From: Mesostigma viride
Lineage: Eukaryota > Streptophyta > Mesostigmatophyceae > Mesostigmatales > Mesostigmataceae
DNA length: 55,000 nt
Reading direction: 5' to 3'
Assembly (NCBI GenBank): GCA_009746045.1
Contig: RPFO01000891.1
Span: 127,501 to 182,500, forward strand
A program made the translations under genes and the position numbers. Of this stretch, positions 41,589 through 53,500 are shown in pieces. The notes under the pieces are model-generated. The model was not told where the DNA came from. It saw only the letters and a list, made by a program, of their open reading frames with translations, and did not search any database. How positions within the stretch are numbered: position 1 is the first letter of the stretch; each line of letters starts with the position of its first letter.

Positions 41589-44500
41589 CTAATACTTCAG
41601 CAGGCTGCTGAACACATCAAAATATGTGGGGAAAGTTTTCCTAGTGCATGCAGGGTCCCTGATGATGACATCTGCTCCACTCCCACAAGATGCCAGGGAG
41701 AAAGCCATCGCCATACGGTGGTCATCGTACGTGTCAATGGCAACCCCTGCCTTGATCTTCGCAGGGGGGGTAATGATGCAGTAGTCAGGGCCTTCCTCCA
41801 CCGTTGCACCGAGCTGAACAGCAGACAGCAGCAGTGAAGTAATACAAGAACAGACACACAGGCAGCGAAAAATTTATGAGGTTTAGTGCGCTGAACACAG
41901 CAGAAAAGGGAGATTCGACTCCAATTGTGTTTCCCTCGAAACCATTGTAAAACGCATAACATCCACATCTGCTCAGCATCACTGAAGCCATTGTAAACCA
42001 CATAACATTGACATCTGCTCGGATTCACTGCGGGAAGAAAAGTGGGCCTGTGCATGTGCCGCTTCACCCTGGCCAGGGATCCCACAGGCAGCACTACATG
42101 AGGCTGTCATTGCAACCACGCTGCCGAGTCACACAAAAAAGATGTGCTTGCTTGAGTTGGCGACCTGGGCGGGCACGTAGGCAATCGCTGCCCATCAGCA
42201 GCAAGTAGTGCGCCGCCGCTACGCTAAGAGCGCAGACGAGCTGTGCTGCCACATGGCCTGTAAGCACAGCGACTCTACCTTGATGCTTTAGGGCGTCCAT
42301 GTTTTGCGCATATCATAGGCACACTCCACGCGGCGCCTTCCCCATCAGCATCAAAGACTGCCCATCCATCGCCGAGCTACACCGTCGCAAGGCAATTCCT
42401 ACCTGAGCTACGGCTCCCAAAAAAGTGGACCAACGCACGGCACGGCCCACACCATATGACATGACCGCAGTGGCCAACAGCACTAGGGGCCGTGCCATGG
42501 CGCTGGTCGAGTGCCATGCAGGGCACATGACCCAGAGCCGGGCGGGTGGCTAATGACATCGCAACATCCATGCATGTGCCCATGTGCCCCCCGCTTTGGC
42601 AAGGTGCACCTCATACCCCAGCCCGTGCAGGATGCCTGCATATCCTGTCATCCCACCTACCTGTTGAGCCACAGTCGCCCCCCCCCCTCCCCCATGTGGC
42701 ATCCCAAGGCCGCCACACCAGCGCAAGGTCGCCACACCAGCGCAAGGCCGCCACACCAGCGCAAGGCCGCCACACCAGCGCAAGGCCGCCACACCAGCGC
42801 AAGGCCGCCACACCAGCGCAAGGCCACCACACCAGCGCAAGGCCGCCACACCATCACAAGGCCACCACACTTCCCCCTTGCTCTCCCTGGCCTACCTTGC
42901 GCAGCTCGGTGACGATGGCCACCATCCGCTCCGTCTCCTTCACACGCCAGTTGCCGACTGGGGAAGGTGGCCACAGTGAAGAGGAGGGGGGGGGGGGAGG
43001 GGGGCGGATAGTAAGGAGCCAGATGCCGGAGTAAGGGCGCGGTGGGCCGTGTCAGGAGACAGTGGCCGTGGATGGATTCCCTGTAAGGGGGAGAGGAAAA
43101 GGAGTGGTGCAATTACGGAAGGGGCGATGCAGCTACGCAGAAAACACCATGGATGCCATCATGATCGTGTCATCAAGCACGTCCCTGTTGGAATACCAGG
43201 GGGGTTGCCTGCTTCAACGGGACACACACAAGGTGGACAGTGGACAAAGCCAGCACAGCAACTCAGCTGCATTCTGTGCATCGTGCGAACATGGGCATCC
43301 AGTGACACGGCTTTGCTCTCCAAGCCCCCAAACACGGTGCCCAGTAACAACCCCCACTGGGGCGCGAACCGTCTGGAAGGCCACGTAAGCCCAGGTGGGA
43401 AAGGCCTGGCATGGCCCCACTGGGCTTGATGAAAATGATTGAAAAAGGGAAAATGATGAGCTCCAGCAGCAGCAGCAGCAGCACGACGATCGACACCACC
43501 CATGAGAACAGGCGAAGCATTCCAACGGATGGGCCCCAGCAAGCAAGCGCATGCCCAGCCATTCAAAACACATCGCCCACATCCACGCCGCAGGGTTTAC
43601 GGTCTATCTGCAAAAAGATTCCTCACCTGCCTTCACACGGCCTTGCCACCAACCGGCCGCATGGCATACCTGCCCGCACCAACACCAAAACGAGCAGCAA
43701 CAGGACCAGCACCCTCCCCACATGCACCCTGCAAGTTCGTGGCACCGCAGTGCTGGCATACCGTTGCGGATGGCGGTGGGCCCGTCGGCGAACAGCGCGG
43801 CGACCGCAAGCGTCATCGCGGCATCGGGCATCGCATTCATGTCCACGTCAATGCCCTTGAGCCGCCGGCCGTTGAACTTAGGCGCCGCCCCGGTCACGCG
43901 CACGCTGTTGGGGGTCCACACGACCGTGGCGCCCATCTTCTCGAGCACCTCCGAGTACTTCACGTCACCCTGGTGGGCATGGGGAGGAGGGGAGGAGGGG
44001 AGGAGGGGAGGAGGGGAGGAGGGGAGGAGGGGAGGAGGGGAGGAGGGGAGGAGGGGAGGAGGGGAGGAGGGGAGGAGGGGAGGAGGGGAGGAGGGGGGAG
44101 GGGAGGAGGGGAGGAGGGGAGGAGGGGAGGAGGGGAGGAGGGGAGGAGGGGAGGAGGAGGAGGAGGGGAGGAGAGGAGGGGAGGAGGGAGGAGGGGAGGA
44201 GGGGAGGAGGGGAGGAGGGAGGAGGGGAGGAGGGGAGGAGGGGAGGAGGGAGGAGGGAGGAGGGGAGGAGGGGAGGAGGGGAGGAGGGAGGAGGGAGGAG
44301 GGGAGGAGGGGAGGAGGGGAGGAGGGGAGGAGGGGAGGAGGGGAGGAGGGGAGGAGGGGAGGAGAGGGCCAAGGGGGTAAGGGGGCAAGGGCACAACAGG
44401 GGGGGCAGCGATGGAGGACAGGACGCGTTAGTGTGGGATATGATGGGATGAGCAGAGTATAACAGTGTGGTGAGGGTGTGGTTTGGGGGGGTGGGCAAGC

Positions 44501-47500
44501 AGCGGGCATGCAGGGAAAGCGGTGGCACAGGACCGCATGATTGGCATTTATGGCCACCCCAACTGGGCGCCCAGGCTGTGGTCAGCCATCGTTTTGGGCG
44601 AGCAGGCATTGGATGTGGCCACAACATGGGTACATGGGGTAGCAGGTCATGTGATGGCTATCATGGCCGTCCTCGGCATTGCGGCAGTGGCTATAACATG
44701 CACACGTGAGAGTTACAAGCTGCATATGCGGCCACACCATAATGTTGGCCCCAGCTGGGTTGCGACGTGCCGAATGTCGGCCGTGCAGTTGTGGGCCCCT
44801 ACATGCAGGCTATCCCCAGTTACATGAAGGCTTATTTCTGTCCCCAGTTACATGGAGGCTTATTTCCGTTGCCCCCTACCTGCAGGCTGTCGCTGCCGCA
44901 GCCAACCACCTCAGTGGTGCCTCCTGTGATGGCGGCGCCAGTGACGAAGTAGGAGGCCGAGGACGCGTCGCCCTCCACGAACGCGACACCTGGCGACTTG
45001 TACTTCTGCATGCCGGGAAGTAGGATGCCATGGTGTGCCATGCACACGTGTTAGCCATTCATAAAAACACATCGCCACAGGCACATGTTAGGCAAGGGGA
45101 GGGCAAGAGAAGGGTGCATGTGCTGGGGCTTGAACCTGTACAACTACCCTGGTGAAGCCTGGGCGCGCCAAGGTGCGCAGTCGCCTGTGCAATGGAGGCT
45201 CTGGTGCCCTTGCTTGGCTGCAGGCGAGCGCGAAAGCAGGGCAATGGCGGGGAAGCAGCGAGAGGTTTGCTGGGACAGCATAACGGTCATTTCCAAGACA
45301 GATGGCCAGAAACGCTAAGGCTGCCAATACCCCTTAGCATCAAGGCACACAACGGTTACTGCGCTGGTTAAGGCGACACACAACGGTTACTGCACACACC
45401 CTGACTGCAATATTGTTCATGACATGCCGCCGCAGATGGGAGGGAGCATCACTCCAAGTCGTGCCGAGCAAGAGTGACAGGGCGAGCCCGCGTGCCCCCC
45501 CTTGTTCTCGTCCGTGCCGTGCCCCCGATGATTAAGAGTGTGCAACCAGACCCCACTCAGGGCATGCCATCCGGGTCTCCTTGCTGCCTTGTGCACAAAA
45601 CGCACGGACGGATTTTCGTCTGCACCCACCTGCCCCGCCTTGATCTTGAAGCTGGACCATCCCGCGTCATGCTCCACCTGCAGCACGCATGTGCCACGCA
45701 TGGGGAGCCGCACAACAGGCAGTGCCCGACGGCGTCATCAGGGAGCAAGTGGTGCTGGTAACTATCGTCCATTCGTAACATTATTGCATCCGTGGTAGGA
45801 CATAGCCATGGGGGCTTGCCGCCGGATCACTGCGCTACCAGAGCCGCACATGACAGCTGGCAAATGTCAGAGATCACAGCCCCACCCTGCTCCCTCCACA
45901 GCTACACCGGTCTCCCCCTATAAACTCTATCCTCTTCGCAGCAGGAAAAAGCAACGCATGCCCATTGGGTGGCCCCTCCGCCGGGGCTAACCAGCGCCCG
46001 AGTTGCCCCGTGCATCCTGCATGCATCCTGCATGCATCCTGCATGCATCCTGCATGCATCCTGCATGCATCCTTCATGCATTCTTGCCAACCACATGCGC
46101 TGACCTTGCCAACTGCACACACTGCCAGCCACGCGCGCTGATTGGCCGGCTACAGGAAGGGCCTCCCCAGCCCAACCTCGTCGTGGCCGACCCGAATGTG
46201 GCCAACCTCATCGTGGCTGACCCCGCCATGTGGCCAACCTCGGCGTGGCCGACCCCACCAGGTGTTTGCAACAAACCTTCCACCGCGGCATTGTGGACTA
46301 GAAAGTGCTCTACCATGTACCCGTGCTAAAGATAGCGCTAGCGCCGGTGCGAGTGCTCATGCTGGCGCTCGTGCAGCAGGGCCAGCAGGAACCCAATGAG
46401 GCCGACGTGATGCCTACCGTGACGCCGAAGCGCTTCATCAGCTTGATGGTCATGTCCACGTACGGCACCGAGACCAGCTCATCGATGATCTGGCGGCCAC
46501 ATGGCAAGGGGGATCAAAGGGGGTTTGGCGGCCATGCGACCCAGGGGGTCGGTACCCAGGGGCACGGTGGGGCGGTGCCAGTCAGAAGGAGTGGGCAGAG
46601 CATATGTATTTCACCCTGTGCATGGAGCCCATGCCACGGATTCACATGAAGCATACACATGTGCGGCCGGTGATGAAGCGCACGTCCAGGATAGGGAGCT
46701 GCGTATTATGTCCACCATGTGGAGCCGGGCGCGGCCATGCGGACGAGGCCAGCACTGTGGTCCGAGACATGAGTCACGAAATGTGTGGCACAGCACATCG
46801 TTTGGGCCCCAACCCACAAGGCCTGTAGGAAAAGGCTCAGTACCAGATTAGTCCCCCCTTCCATCCCCCAACCACAGGCTTTTTCCGCTGGAACGGAGGC
46901 TATCCATTCAACCAACCCAGACAGCCACCCTATACGTGCATCCTCATGGCCCTTCCCCTCCAGGCCGCGAGGTACCCATGTGATCGGCCATGTTTCATAT
47001 AACGATGAAATGTTTCGTATAACATTGATAGGCCATGTTTCGTACAACGTTGATAGGAAATGTTTCGTATAACATTGATAGGCCATGTTTCGTATAACGT
47101 TGATAGGACATGTTTCGTATAACATTGGTAGGCCATGTTTCGTATAAAGTTGATAGGACATGTTTCGTATAACGTTGATAGGAAATGTTTCGTATAACGT
47201 TGACTGGAAATGTTTCGTATAACGTTTATAGGAAATGTTTCGTAACACAGGCCTCGTGCCAGGGCCAGCCTTGGTGGGTGCAGCAGCAAGAGGATTTACC
47301 TGACGCACGCAACACATCTGCAGGGGGGCTACACTCGTTGGTGGCACCCTCAGCTGGTTGGTGCCCCAGCTACCCACCTCCATCTCACCATTCCTGATTT
47401 TTTACCCACCTCCATTTCCCCATCCCTATCCAAAGCCCGAGATTCAACCTTGTCTTTATGAACCCACCTCTATCTCCACATCCTCGTTGATGTGCTACAG

Positions 47501-50500
47501 TCATACCCCCGTTCAGTATACCCACTAGCAGTTAAGCATACCCACAATCGCCGCAAATTTCTGGGCGTCGTAACTTAACTCGGGTACACAACTTAACGCG
47601 GGGACGTAACCTTCACAGTAGAATTAGGCAAGCAGCCCACCCCCTCCTCCTCTGACGGACTTCTATACTGCAATCGACAGCTCTCATCAATCCCGACCCA
47701 GCTGCAGCATCGAAGTCGCCCAAAGTCCATTTTTCCGGCCAGATATTTTGCAGGTGGGCGGTGAGATATACGCCGCCAAAATTTGGGCATCGTAACTTAA
47801 AGCGGGTACGTAACCTTAAGAATCGTAACTTGGCGCGGGTATGACTGTACCACTACCCACCTCGATCTCCACGTCCTTGGTCGCAAGCGGCGCAGCCATG
47901 AGCAGCGCGGTCAAGTACTGGCTGCTGATGGCGCCGCTCAGCTTGGCCTTGCCGCCGGGCAGGCCCTTGCTGGCGTCCACCTGCAGGGTGCCCGCAAAAG
48001 GGTTGGGGAAGGAGACGTTCAGTCATGAGCACACCTTTTTGGGAGTTGTCCGCCATGCCGCCGCATGGCTCGCAGCCATCACGCGCTCATCGGCCCATCA
48101 TTGCTTCCTTGGCCCCCTGACTCCATGGGGCGCTCTAGCCCATGTGAGGGTGGTGCGGGGGTGCCCGTTGCAGGCACTCGGGGGGGCCAGGTGCCCCTGT
48201 CGATGTTGGGTGGAGCCTATGTGTACACCTCCCACCACCACCCAGAACAAGCAGGTGACGTGACATGGGTCACAGAAATGGCGGCGCGCCCCCGCTATTC
48301 ATGGCATCTATGTCCAAGGTAATTGCCTTGCAGCCGTGGTCATGACCCGCATGCCAGCAACTTGGTCATGACCCGGATGCCAGCGACACGGTCATGACCC
48401 GCATGCCAGCAACATGGCCATGACCCGGATGACAGCGACATGGTCATGACCCGCATGCCAGCAACATGGTCATGACCCAGATGCCAGCGACATGGTCATG
48501 ACCCGGATGCCAGCAACATGGTCATGACCCAGATGCCAGCGACACGGTCATGACCCGGATGCCAGCGACACGGTCATGACCCGGATGCCGGCGACATGGT
48601 CATGACCCGCATGCCGGCGACATGGTCATGACCCGGATGCCGGCGACATGGTCATGACCCGCATGCCGGCGACACGGTCATGACCCGGATGCCGGCAACA
48701 TGGTCATGACCCGGATGCCAGCAACATGGTCATGACCCGGATGCCAGCGACATGGTCATGACCCGGATGCCAGCAACATGGTCATGACCCGCATGCCGGC
48801 GACACGGTCATGACCCGGATGCCGGCAACATGGTCATGACCCGGATGCCAGCAACATGGTCATGACCCGGATGCCGGCGACATGGTCATGACCCGGATGC
48901 CGGCGACATGGTCATGACCCGCATGCCGGCGACTTGGTCATGACCCGCATGCCAGCGACTTGGTCATGACCCGGATGCCAGCGACATGGTCATGACCCGG
49001 ATGCCAGCAACATGGTCATGACCCGGATGCCGGCGACATGGTCATGACCCGGATGCCAGCGACATGGTCATGACCCGCATGCCAGCGACATGGTCATGAC
49101 CCGCATGCCAGCAACATGGTCATGACCCAGATGCCAGCAACATGGTCATGACCCGGATGCCAGCAACATGGTCATGACCCGGATGCCAGCAACATGGTCA
49201 TGACCCGGATGCCAGCAACATGGTCATGACCCGGATGCCAGCAACATGGTCATGACCCGCATGCCGGCAACATGGTCATGACCCGGATGCCGGCGACTTG
49301 GTCATGACCCGGATGCCAGCGACATGGTCATGACCCGCATGCCAGCAACATGGTCATGACCCGCATGCCAGCAACATGGTCATGACCCGGATGCCAGCAA
49401 CATGGTCATGACCGGATGCCGGCGACTTGGTCATGACCCGGATACCAGCGACATGGTCATGACCCGCATGCCAGCAACATGGTCATGACCCGCATGCCAG
49501 CGACTTGGTCATGACCCGCATGCCAGCAACATGGTCATGACCTGCATGCCAGCAACATGGTCATGACCCGGATGCCAGCGACTTGGTCATGACCCGGATG
49601 CCAGCAACATGGTCATGACCCGCATGCCAGCAACACGGTCATGACCCGGATGCCGGCGACATGGTCATGACCCGCATGCCAGCAACATGGTCATGACCCG
49701 GATGCCAGCGACTTGGTCATGACCCAGATGCCAGCAACATGGTCATGACCCGCATGCCGGCGACATGGTCATGACCCGGATGCCAGCGACATGGTCATGA
49801 CTCGCATGCCGGCGACATGGTCATGACCCGGATGCCGGCGACATGGTCATGACCCGGATGCCAGCAACACGGTCATGACCCGCATGCCAGCGACATGGTC
49901 ATGACCCAGATGCCAGCGACATGGTCACGACCCGCATGCCGGCGACATGGTCATGACCCAGATGCCGGCGACATTAGCGATGTGGCCCATCCCCTCCCCC
50001 CTTGTCCCCTGCAACGTCCCTGCCCTCGTCCCCGCGTGCGGTGCCAGACTATCAAATACACGATGGGCGGTGGCGTCCACGGTGAGCCGCGGTGATGATG
50101 CAAGGCATGCATGACATACCTTGAACAACCGCCAGCTCGCCAGCCAAGGTCCGCCCTGCATTCCCTCACCAGCCCCCAGCCACCTTTGGTTCACTCAATA
50201 GCCTACGCCCACCCTCTGCTTACTGGCTAGCCCCCCTCCCCCCATCTGTCCACTCACCAGCACGGGAGGGCACTTGGTCCCCAGCGTGCACTCGCTCTGT
50301 GGCCGCGTGACACGGTGTAGAATAAGCATCCATGAAATAACCACATAAGCACGCACGCAAAACGAGATGCACACAACACATGCAAACGCAGGCGCACGCA
50401 CAACCAGATGGATGGGTGAGCTTCGGGCAGACGGAGAGAAAAGAAGAGCATCCGGACGAAAGGGTGGGGTGGGAGGGGGCGGGGCGGTGGGAGAGGGCGG

Positions 50501-53500
50501 GGGGGGGGCGGGCAGGGACAGGAAGTACTCACCTCCAGGTGAGTGCAACGCAGCCACAGCGGGGGAAAGCACGGGGCCCACGCACCGCCATCTGGCGCAT
50601 CCTGCTGGCAACCGGCCAAACACGTGGCTTGCGGCCACGCCAGAGGCATGCCTGTTGCTCACCCACCATCCCAGCACATGCAGTATCGATAGTCCACCCA
50701 GCAGCCCAGCTGTGTTATAATGCTGGTCCCTCACCAACATGCCCAGCTGCTAGCATGTGCACATGCTGTTCATCACCAACGGCTTCCAACGGAAACAGCC
50801 AATGACACATCTCACCATTACGCCGAGCGTGCTATACTGCTTGCCCCTCACCATAGCGCCCGGCTGCAGGTGTTGTGGCACCTGTTATATTGGGTATGGC
50901 TATTGTTATAATGGGGTTATAATGGGTATTGCACCTGTGATAATGGCTAGTGAAATAATGGGTATTGCACCTGTTATAATGGCTATTGTTATAATGGGTA
51001 TTGCACCTGTTATGATGGTTATTGTTATAATGGGTATTGCACCTGTTATAATGGCTGTTGTTATAATGGGTATTGCACCTGTTATAATGGCTGTTGTTAT
51101 AATGGGTATTGCACCTCTTATAATGGCTATTGTTATAATGGGTTTTGCACGTGTTATGATGGCTATTGTTACAATGGTTATTGCACCTGTTATAATGGCT
51201 ATTGTTATAATGGGGTTATAATGGCTATTGTTATAATAGGGTTATAATGGCTATTGTTATATTGGGTATTGCTCGTCACTCACCTGGATGCCCAGCTGGT
51301 TGAGCGCATCCACCAAGTCCTGGATGGGCCGCTCGCGCATGCGGGGCACGCCTGGAAACCGTGACGCCAAGCAAGTGCGGGAAGCGGCGGCACGAGAGGG
51401 GACACAAACGGCCACCATGTGGACAAACGGGCGCCAGAATGCGGGGTTACCCATAGACCGGGCATCCATCAAGCCTACCATCGGGTAAGGGACCTAGCGA
51501 GCGCATTCCCAAGCCAACGGGCCCGTGCACCCGGCATCAAAACTCTATCCATGGAGTGCGGGGCAGTGGCTGCCATGGCATGCGTGGTCAGGCGATGCCA
51601 CTCGTGCACGGCGAGAGCGCCATGCAGCCGCAGTGGCCAGGAGGGGCCAGGGATATGACAGGTCGTCCAGGGATGCCGTCGGCTCGCTCAGGGTGCCCAG
51701 GAGGTAGAAGCTACGTTGCGAGCCATGGGAGAGAACAAGAGGGAGAACGGGGTTGACCTCGCCAGGCCTAGCTGCCAAACAACAAGGAAAATGGGCACAG
51801 GGGCCCTCACCATGGCACTGTTCTGTAGTAGACAACGATAACCAGAACATGGGAACCTTCATGGCTCAAACAACCGTACGGGCTAAGCACTGTTTTGTAG
51901 TAGACAACGATAACCAGAATATGGGAACCTTCATGGCTCAAACAACGGTACGGGCTACGCACTGTTCTGTAGTAGACAACGATAACCAGAACATGGGAAC
52001 CTTCATGGCTCAAACAACCGTACGGGCTACGCACTGTTCTGTAGTAGACAACGATAACCAGAACATGGGAACCTTCATGGCTCAAACAACCGTACGGGCT
52101 ACGCACTGTTCTGTAGTAGACAACGATAACCAGAACATGGGAACCTTCATGGCTCAAACAACGGTACGGGCTACGCACTGTTCTGTAGTAGACAACGATA
52201 ACCAGAACATGGGAACCTTCATGGCTCAAACAACGGTACGGGCTACGCACTGTTCTGTAGTAGACAACGATAACCAGAACATGGGAACCTTCATGGCTCA
52301 AACAACCGTACGGGCTACGCACTGTTCTGTAGTAGACAACGATAACCAGAACATGGGAACCTTCACGGCTCAAACAACCGTACGGGCTGCTGCTCATGGT
52401 CCTGTGAGTGCAGGCGCGAGCATTCGTGTGACAGGTGGCGCCTTACAGATGCACGTGCCAAAGAAGCGCATTCCCACACCTGGTGGGGACCTGCCGCACA
52501 CCCAGGGAATGTGCCATGCATGCATGCACGCACGCACTTGCATGCTGCCCCACGCACGCCGCGGTCGTCAGGAAAGGCATGCATGATGCATCCCTGGTGT
52601 ACCGGCCACAATAGCAACCGTAGTAGCCACCACGCAGCCACCGACAGAAACCGTGTGCCTTCCCAACAACTATCGTGCATGCGTAAACAACACAGTGCGC
52701 ACATCAACCGCCATGCCTGGAGGCACGCACCGTCCATCAGGCAGTAGACCACCACGCAGCTGGCCACCCGGAACAAGCCGGGTGCCCCGCCACCAACACA
52801 CACCCAGCGCACGCACCGTCCATCAGGTAGTAGCCGCGCCCGGCTGCCGCCACTGCTGCGGTCAGGGGCCGCATGGCAGTTCCTGCATTGCCAAGGAAGA
52901 GGGTGAGCGCTTTATCCGCGGTCGCCCCGCCCTGGACGGGAAAGCGGCCACCGCAGCCCTGGTAGGTGACGGATGCAAGCGGGGGGAGGGAGGGGCCAGG
53001 GAGATAGAAGTGATGAGGGGCAGGCGGGGCAAGAAGCGGCGCGCGATGAGACAGCAACGTGGTGAGGGGGAGGCGGGGCAAGAAGCGGCGCACGATGAGA
53101 TGCAATGAGGTGACCGGCGGCGTATCGCAGAGTGCCCGTAATATTGATGCATGGGGAAACTCCGAAGGGAAGAGCCAGCAGGATGGCAGGGAAGGGTGGG
53201 TGGACCAAGGGGCTTCCAACTGCCCAGGGATCACATGAAGCGTGGTCTGACACTGCAGCCACGTGCCTGCGCCAGCGAGGCATGTAGCACGTCATGTGTC
53301 GAGTTCACAGGGGGGCCTGTGCCAGAAAATGGACACCCCCGGGTGCTACCAGCAGCGGCAGCGTCCAGAAGCACCTGATGCATTCTGCTTTTTCGGGGTG
53401 GGGGTGGGGGTGGGGGGTGGGGGCGGGGTGGCGGGGGGGATGGGGAGAGGAGAGGAGATAGGGCATGCCTTTTGTGCTGGAGGGCATGCACCTTCACAGT

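Noticed and set aside
43502-44627. Glu/Gly/Arg-rich plus frames and Pro/Ser/Leu-rich minus frames
   Set aside because: Mostly translations of the purine array; only the EPSPS exon 11 part of one minus frame is real.
48345-49978. CRISPR-like array
   Set aside because: Units are contiguous with no unique spacers and vary only at a few positions; the setting is a eukaryotic intron.
51753-52586. 277-codon plus frame and 196-codon minus frame with 24-residue repeats
   Set aside because: A 72-bp array keeps both strands open by arithmetic; it lies between two proven EPSPS exons.
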